Shown piece after piece: positions 58,601-64,000 of a DNA stretch of 64,000 nucleotides. A program made the position numbers and the translations under genes. The number at the start of each line of letters is the position of its first letter. Within the stretch, counting starts at the first letter, position 1. The notes below the pieces were generated by a model. The model ran no database searches. It worked only from the letters and a program-made list of their open reading frames with translations, and had not been told where the DNA came from. The stretch covers positions 3,687,501 through 3,751,500 of the forward strand of contig OZ026562.1 in assembly GCA_964020155.1 (NCBI GenBank), in the 5' to 3' direction. The stretch comes from Chondrilla cf. caribensis. Lineage: Eukaryota; Porifera; Demospongiae; Chondrillida; Chondrillidae.

Positions 58601-61600
58601 TCTACTACTGTGACCACATCAATGGAGATGATAGAAGTGACTGATCTGGCATCTTGTACAGAGTACAGCGCAACTCTGATGGCATCCAACAAAGTGAATA
58701 CAGGACCATCAACTACAGCGAACTTCACTACAAGAGAGAAAGGTGAGTGTGACTCCATCCTGTTGATGATGTGATTGAGGTCCAGTTTAAGGTATTATTG
58801 TATCCCCGGTCTTCCAGTGTCCCCCATGCCAAATGTGACATCCGAGGACAACGAGACCTGTGTTTCTTCTCCAGCTAACGTGACCCTCCAGTGTAGTTGG
58901 TCTAGTCCATCTTACTATGTAGCCTGGTACAAGGACGGTGGTCTGATCTACTCCGAGGACCTGTCAGTACCTAATGTCCTAATGGAAGCTTCAGATGGTT
59001 TAGTTGTGGTGAGCAGTTATAGCAGTCGTACCTCCACCCTCACCATCTTGAGTAGCAGCATTGACGACAGTGGTAACTACACCTGTGCTGTTAGCTGTAG
59101 AGCCAGGAATGTTAGTTTTGATGACATCCCTCCACAAGTTACAGACTACATCGTGGTATCTGTTTATGGTGAGAACATTCATATGTACTGTACATTTTAG
59201 ATGTTCTCTTGTCATAATGTCCATTCATTAAGTGTGTGTGTGTCCTATTTGATCTACCAGATGTTCCCGAAGCTCCTGCAAACTTCTCGGGAATGGTTGT
59301 CATGGACGACACGGACCCAGTAACAGTGATGTTCACCTGGGATGAACTAGTTGGTGAAGGTGCTACTGGTATCCCATCCAATGGAGACCAATCCTTGAAC
59401 TACGCTGTCAGTATTGGCGGTACCTCTACTACTGTGACCACATCAATGGAGATGATAGAAGTGACTGATCTGGCATCTTGTACAGAGTACAGTGCAACTC
59501 TGATGGCATCCAACAAAGCGAATACAGGACCATCAACTACAGTGAACTTCACTACGACAGAGAAAGGTGAGTGTGACTCCATCCTGTTAATGATGTGATT
59601 GAGGTCCAGTTTAAGGTATTATTGTATCCCCGGTCTTCCAGTGTCCCCCATGCCGAATGTGACATCCGAGGACAACGAGACCTGTGTTTCTTCTCCAGCT
59701 AACGTGACCCTCCAGTGTAGTTGGTCTAGTCCATCTTACTATGTAGCCTGGTACAAGGACGGTGGTCTGATCTACTCCGAGGACCTGTCAGTACCTAATG
59801 TCCTAATGGAAGCTTCAGATGGTTTTGTTGTGGTGAGCAGTTATAGCAGTCGTACCTCCACCCTCACCATCTTGAGTAGCAGCATTGACGACAGTGGTAA
59901 CTACACCTGTGCTGTTAGCTGTAGAGCCAGGGATGTTAGTTTTGGTGGCATCCCTTCAGAAGTTACAGACTACATCGTGGTATCTGTTTATGGTGAGTAC
60001 ATTCATATGTACTGTACATTTCAAATGTTCTCTTGTCGTAATGTCCATTCATTAAGTGTGTGTGTGTCCTATTTGATCTACCAGATGTTCCCGAAGCTCC
60101 TGCTAACTTCTCGGGAATGGTTGTCATGGATGACACGGACCCAGTAACAGTGATGTTCACCTGGGATGGACTAGTTGGTGAAGGTGCTACTGGTATCCCA
60201 TCCAATGGAGACCAATCCTTCAACTACACTGTCAGTATTGGCAGTACCTCTACTACTGTGACCACATCAATGGAGATGATAGAAGTGACTGATCTGGCAT
60301 CTTGTACAGAGTACAGCGCAACTCTGATGGCATCCAACAAAGTGAATACAGGACCATCAACTACAGCGAACTTCACTACAAGAGAGAAAGGTGAGTGTGA
60401 CTCCATCCTGTTGATGATGTGATTGAGGTCCAGTTTAAGGTATTATTGTATCCCCGGTCTTCCAGTGTCCCCCATGCCAAATGTGACATCCGAGGACAAC
60501 GAGACCTGTGTTTCTTCTCCAGCTAACGTGACCCTCCAGTGTAGTTGGTCTAGTCCATCTTACTATGTAGCCTGGTACAAGGACGGTGGTCTGATCTACT
60601 CCGAGGACCTGTCAGTACCTAATGTCCTAATGGAAGCTTCAGATGGTTTAGTTGTGGTGAGCAGTTATAGCAGTCGTACCTCCACCCTCACCATCTTGAG
60701 TAGCAGCATTGACGACAGTGGTAACTACACCTGTGCTGTTAGCTGTAGAGCCAGGAATGTTAGTTTTGATGACATCCCTCCACAAGTTACAGACTACATC
60801 GTGGTATCTGTTTATGGTGAGAACATTCATATGTACTGTACATTTTAGATGTTCTCTTGTCATAATGTCCATTCATTAAGTGTGTGTGTGTCCTATTTGA
60901 TCTACCAGATGTTCCCGAAGCTCCTGCTAACTTCTCGGGAATGGTTGTCATGGACGACATGGATCCAGTAACAGTGATGTTCACCTGGGATGGACTAGTT
61001 GGTGAAGGTGCTACTGGTATCCCATCCAATGGAGACCAATCCTTGAACTACACTGTCAGTATTGACAGTACCTCTACTACTGTGACCACATCAATGGAGA
61101 TGATAGAAGTGACTGATCTGGCATCTTGTACAGAGTACAGTGCAACTCTGATGGCATCCAACAAAGTGAATCCAGGACAATCAACTACAGCGAACTTCAC
61201 TACAAGAGAGAAAGGTGAGTGTGACTCCATCCTGTTAATGATGTGATTGAGGTCCAGTTTAAGGTATTATTGTATCCCCGGTCTTCCAGTGTCCCCCATG
61301 CCAAATGTGACATCCGAGGACAACGAGACCTGTGTTTCTTCTCCAGCTAACGTGACCCTCCAGTGTAGTTGGTCTAGTCCATCTTACTATGTAGCCTGGT
61401 ACAAGGACGGTGGTCTGATCTACTCTGAGGACCTGTCAGTACCTAATGTCCTAATGGAAGCTTCAGGTGGTTTTGTTGTGGTGAGCAGTTATAGCAGTAG
61501 TACCTCCACCCTCACCATCTTGAGTAGCAGCATTGACGACAGTGGTACCTACACCTGTGCTGTTGGCTGTAGAGCCATAAATACTAGCTTTAGTGACATC

Positions 61601-64000
61601 CCTCCAGAAGTTACAGACTACATTGTGGTATCTGTTTATGGTGAGTACATTCATATGTACTGTACATTTCAAATATTTTCTTGTCATAATGTTCATTTAT
61701 TGAGTGAGTGTGTCCTATTTGATCAACCAGGTGTTCCCGAAGCTCCTGTTAACTTTTCTGGAATGGTTGTCAAGCACGACATGGACCCAGTAACAGTGAT
61801 GTTCACCTGGGATGGACTAGTTGGTGAAAATGCTACTGGTATCCCATCCAATGGAGACCAATCCTTGAACTACACTGTCAGTATTGACGGTACCTCTACT
61901 ACTGTGACCACATCAATGGAGATGATAGAAGTGACTGATCTGGCATCTTGTACAGAGTACAGCGCAACTCTGATGGCATCCAGCAAAGTGAATACAGGAC
62001 CATCAACTACAGCGAACTTCACTACAAGAGAGAAAGGTGAGTGTGACTCCATCCTGTTAATGATGTGATTGAGGTCCAGTTTAAGGTATTATTGTATCCC
62101 CGGTCTTCCAGTGTCCCCCATGCCGAATGTGACATCCGAGGACAACGAGACCTGTGTTTCTTCTCCAGCTAACGTGACCCTCCAGTGTAGTTGGTCTAGT
62201 CCATCTTACTATGTAGCCTGGTACAAGGACGGTGGTCTGATCTACTCCGAGGACCTGTCAGTACCTAATGTCCTAATGGAAGCTTCAGATGGTTTTGTTG
62301 CGGAGAGCAGTTATAGCAGTCGTACCTCCACCCTCACCATCTTGAGTAGCAGCATTGACGACAGTGGTAACTACACCTGTGCTGTTAGCTGTAGAGCCCA
62401 TGATAGATTTCATAACATCCCTTCAGAAGTTACAGACTACATTGTGGTATCTGTTTATGGTGAGTACATTCATATGTACTGTACATTTCAAATGTTCTCT
62501 TGTCGTAATGTTCATTCATTAAGTGTGTGTGTGTCCTATTTGATCTACCAGATGTTCCCGAAGCTCCTGCTAACTTCTCGGGAATGGTTGTCATGGATGA
62601 CACGGACCCAGTAACAGTGATGTTCACCTGGGATGGACTAGTTGGTGAAGGTGCTACTGGTATCCCATCCAATGGAGACCAATCCTTGAACTACACTGTC
62701 AGTATTGACGGTACCTCTACTACTGTGACCACATCAATGGAGATGATAGAAGTGACTGATCTGGCATCTTGTACAGAGTACAGCGCAACTCTGATGGCAT
62801 CCAACAAAGTGAATACAGGACCATCAACTACAGCGAACTTCACTGCAACAGAGAAAGGTATAATTATAATAAGCGTGTATGTGTGAGTACATAGTGTGGC
62901 ACTTTTTCAGTTTCTTTTCATTATTTAACCTCACAGTTCCTCCTCAGCCTGTGGTCAGCTCCAGTGATCTTGTCAACTGCACCATAGCCCCCAACAACAT
63001 CACTCTACAGTGTGTCTGGTCCAATACCTCCTACTATGTTGCTTGGTACAAAGACGGAGTACTGATCTCCAGTGAAGACCTGGGCAGTAATACCACTCTG
63101 ATGTCTCCATCAATTGGTGCAGTGTCTAGCAGCTTTGATGATGGAATGTCTGTACTGACCATCATAAACAGTAACTTCAACGACAGTGGTAACTACACCT
63201 GTGCTGTTAGCTGTGGAGCCAGGGATGTTGAGTTTGACAGCATCAATAGTAGTTTACTTGACACTATCCAAGTTCTTGTGTTTGGTGAGTGTCACTGGTT
63301 AGTATTGTAGGTTGTGGAGAAACCAACCATTGGTCTGCTATACACACACATGTGCAGTGTGCCATTGTTACCGTACTCTCCCTTGTGGACTATACATGTC
63401 AGCTCCTTGTTGACTGCCATTTGCTCCCTATAGACTGTACACCTCAGCATGCAAGTAGTATATCAGCTACCTGAATCACTTGCAGCTGTGTTCAAATATG
63501 AATTTCTGGCAAACCATTTGTATCTATATTTCTCTACTCCTTTCTGCGCAGAACCTCCTAGTGAGCCTCGTGACATCAGAGTAGACCTGGGCTACCTTCA
63601 GGCCACGGTTTCCTGGACTCAGCCAGAGTTCTTAGGTGTTCCCCATCCTCTCTCACCAGATGGACTGGTTTGGGCAGTGGGCCAAGTGACCAGGGACGAT
63701 ACTGGAGAGGTGGTGATACCAGAACGTCGAGTGTACCATCCCACCACTAGTACTGTAGTAGCCCTGAACGTCTCTTGTGAGGACTACACTGTCACAGTGA
63801 GGGCTGAGAATAAGGCTGGTGCTAGCATGGATGTGAACAGGACGTTTACACTGGTAGAGAGCGGTGAGTGTGGTGTGAGCACACAATGTTGGTGCACCAT
63901 GGAACGTATGATCATATCCAAAGTAGGGAAAAAGATCCAATCTGTTATTCGTCCTATTACTTGTGCTCAAAATCTAATGAAATTACTTGGTCAAACTTTT
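52434..64000 (+). CDS. Gene C: long FN3/Ig array receptor (3' partial)
   Basis: Multi-exon gene with the gene B type leader followed by alternating FN3 and Ig exons. Exons: 52434-52479, 52599-52694, 54298-54600, 54707-55057, 55148-55453, 55529-55876, 55969-56274, 56350-56700, 56791-57096, 57172-57522, 57613-57918, 57994-58344, 58437-58742, 58818-59168, 59261-59566, 59642-59992, 60085-60390, 60466-60816, 60909-61214, 61290-61640, 61731-62036, 62112-62459, 62552-62857, 62937-63284, 63552-63863. After the first, every exon is a multiple of three and phase 1 on both sides. No membrane span is reached, so it may continue like A and B or end differently. A surface or secreted recognition protein is inferred. 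Confidence 0.87.
52792..53160. mobile_element. Inverted-repeat element in intron 2 of gene C
   Basis: About 110-bp arms: GGTAGAGTAAAGAATCAATG at the left end is the complement of the right end at 53160, continuing through the GGACAC..C.CCTATATTCGG and GGCTATTTCTCGAA blocks. Flanking TA is possible. No coding sequence seen. A decayed relative lies at 33325-33375. Confidence 0.65.
53308..53603 (+). other. Unassigned coding-like stretch in intron 2 of gene C
   Basis: ATG 53308 opens 44 codons (MSFEKAKLLRLQTPFDKYQF, later LTDTGWHFSYMNI) to a TGA at 53440. In another frame 53472-53603 reads VLKVAIPEGSKSSVINSLRY to LPPCGIVYYPTPK and a stop. They may be parts of one decayed transposon or retrocopy protein; not recognised. 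Confidence 0.3.
53740..53944. mobile_element. Small foldback element in intron 2 of gene C
   Basis: Arms TACTTTCTATTTTACGGACG at 53740 and the complement of it ending at 53944, with several GTCCGCCGTCCG blocks. CAGGAATTTGGA occurs just outside both ends (53725-53736 and 53946-53957), possibly a target duplication. Confidence 0.6.
54298..54600 (+). CDS. Gene C, first FN3 exon
   Basis: 101 residues with FN3 features: VSVTFTWDPLDGDTGEISYT, then DLPPCLSLMATLVATN and a closing RFNTTEN. It is the most diverged FN3 of the gene and directly follows the leader, so there is no separate N-terminal domain as in A and B. The donor is GTGATT, weaker than the GTGAGT of later FN3 exons. Confidence 0.8.
54707..57522 (+). 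CDS. Gene C, Ig/FN3 pairs 1-3 and Ig 4
   Basis: Ig exons at 54707, 55529, 56350 and 57172 (348-351 bp) and FN3 exons at 55148, 55969 and 56791 (306 bp). Ig units: TCVSSPANVTLQCSWS, SYYVAWYKDGGLIYSEDLSV, DDSGNYTCAV.CGARNVSF, TDYIVVSVYG. FN3 units: APANFSGMVV, TVMFTWDGLVGEGATGIPS, VTDLASCTEYSATLMASNK. Units repeat every 821-822 bp including introns of 74-92 bp. Ig 3 and Ig 4 share SYFVAWYKDG and the EACVSSPANMT variant, marking them as recent duplicates of each other. Confidence 0.88.
57613..60816 (+). CDS. Gene C, near-identical double block (FN3 4 to Ig 8)
   Basis: Two consecutive four-exon blocks, FN3 57613, Ig 57994, FN3 58437, Ig 58818 and FN3 59261, Ig 59642, FN3 60085, Ig 60466, repeat with a constant 1,648-bp offset. 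Introns match too. The proteins differ by about one residue (SYNVAWY versus SYYVAWY in the first Ig). This is either a very recent duplication or gene conversion, or an assembly duplication. Ig units here carry CAVSCRAR in place of CGAR. Confidence 0.88.
60909..62857 (+). CDS. Gene C, FN3 8 to FN3 10
   Basis: FN3 60909-61214, Ig 61290-61640, FN3 61731-62036, Ig 62112-62459, FN3 62552-62857. The Ig at 61290 has GTYTCAVGCRAINTSFSD and the Ig at 62112 has CRAHDRFHNIPSE with one codon lost; most differences between repeats fall in this stretch just after the YTCAV.C motif. The last FN3 ends ATEKG with donor GTATAA. Confidence 0.87.
62937..63863 (+). CDS. Gene C, last Ig (62937-63284) and FN3 (63552-63863) in window
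   Basis: This Ig has LVNCTIAPNNITLQCVWS, SYYVAWYKDGVLISSEDL and GNYTCAVSCGARDVEF; the VLISSEDL form is that of gene A/B Ig units rather than the GLIYSEDL of its neighbours. The FN3 (EPPSEPRDIRVDLGYLQATV, later CEDYTVTVRAENKAG) is unlike the repeated FN3 units and closer to a generic FN3. The donor at 63864 is GTGAGT, so the gene continues past the window. Confidence 0.82.
63864..64000. other. Start of the next gene C intron
   Basis: Non-coding sequence after a GTGAGT donor; runs off the window. Confidence 0.6.

Overview
The window looks like nuclear DNA from an animal, most plausibly a sponge or another early-branching marine invertebrate. Coding sequence is split into many exons by GT-AG introns, some only 60-110 bp long. 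The proteins are extracellular animal modules: Ig, FN3, NIDO, AMOP, VWD, EGF and cadherin. The spacers are full of (CA)n/(GT)n tracts, DNA transposons, MITE-like repeats and satellites. The taxon is inferred from style and domain content, not proven.

Three large plus-strand genes fill most of the window. Gene A (about 816-19745; 5' end lies left of the window) and gene B (34105-47597; complete, about 2,408 residues) are tandem paralogs. They share the same domain order and nearly identical exon lengths: novel N-terminal region, two Ig-like exons, FN3/Ig block, NIDO, AMOP, VWD, EGF-like repeats, about 500 residues of cadherin-type repeats in one exon, one membrane span and a short tail. The NIDO-AMOP-VWD-EGF core is the one known from Mucin-4 and Mesh-type proteins; here it is joined to Ig/FN3 arrays in front and cadherin repeats behind. 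The main difference between A and B is the Ig/FN3 block: six Ig and six FN3 exons in A, one of each in B.

Gene C (52434 to beyond 64000) starts with the same kind of TATA box and two-exon leader as gene B, then runs straight into a long alternating FN3/Ig array (12 FN3 and 11 Ig exons in the window). Its Ig units share the YYVAWYKDG motif with A and B. Nearly every exon is phase 1 at both ends, and a 1,648-bp block (four exons) is repeated almost perfectly. The three genes look like members of one expanding family of adhesion or recognition receptors.

Between A and B (19746-34040) lie about 185-bp and 360-bp satellites, CA-repeat composites, a degenerate third gene end (23919-25533: EGF, EGF, frameshifted membrane exon, and a tail exon like those of A and B), a Tigger/pogo-like element, a MULE-like element with about 105-bp inverted ends, and a possible small minus-strand gene start (32185-32333). 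Between B and C (47598-52360) are a tRNA-derived SINE, more CA composites and weak coding-like fragments. Introns of A carry a Penelope-like retroelement fragment with a GIY-YIG tail, a nested pogo-like element and copies of a roughly 230-bp dispersed repeat.

I worked by reading splice sites, phases and motifs by eye. Splice coordinates for the main genes are strongly supported by phase agreement and by paralog comparison; functions beyond domain identity are inference.
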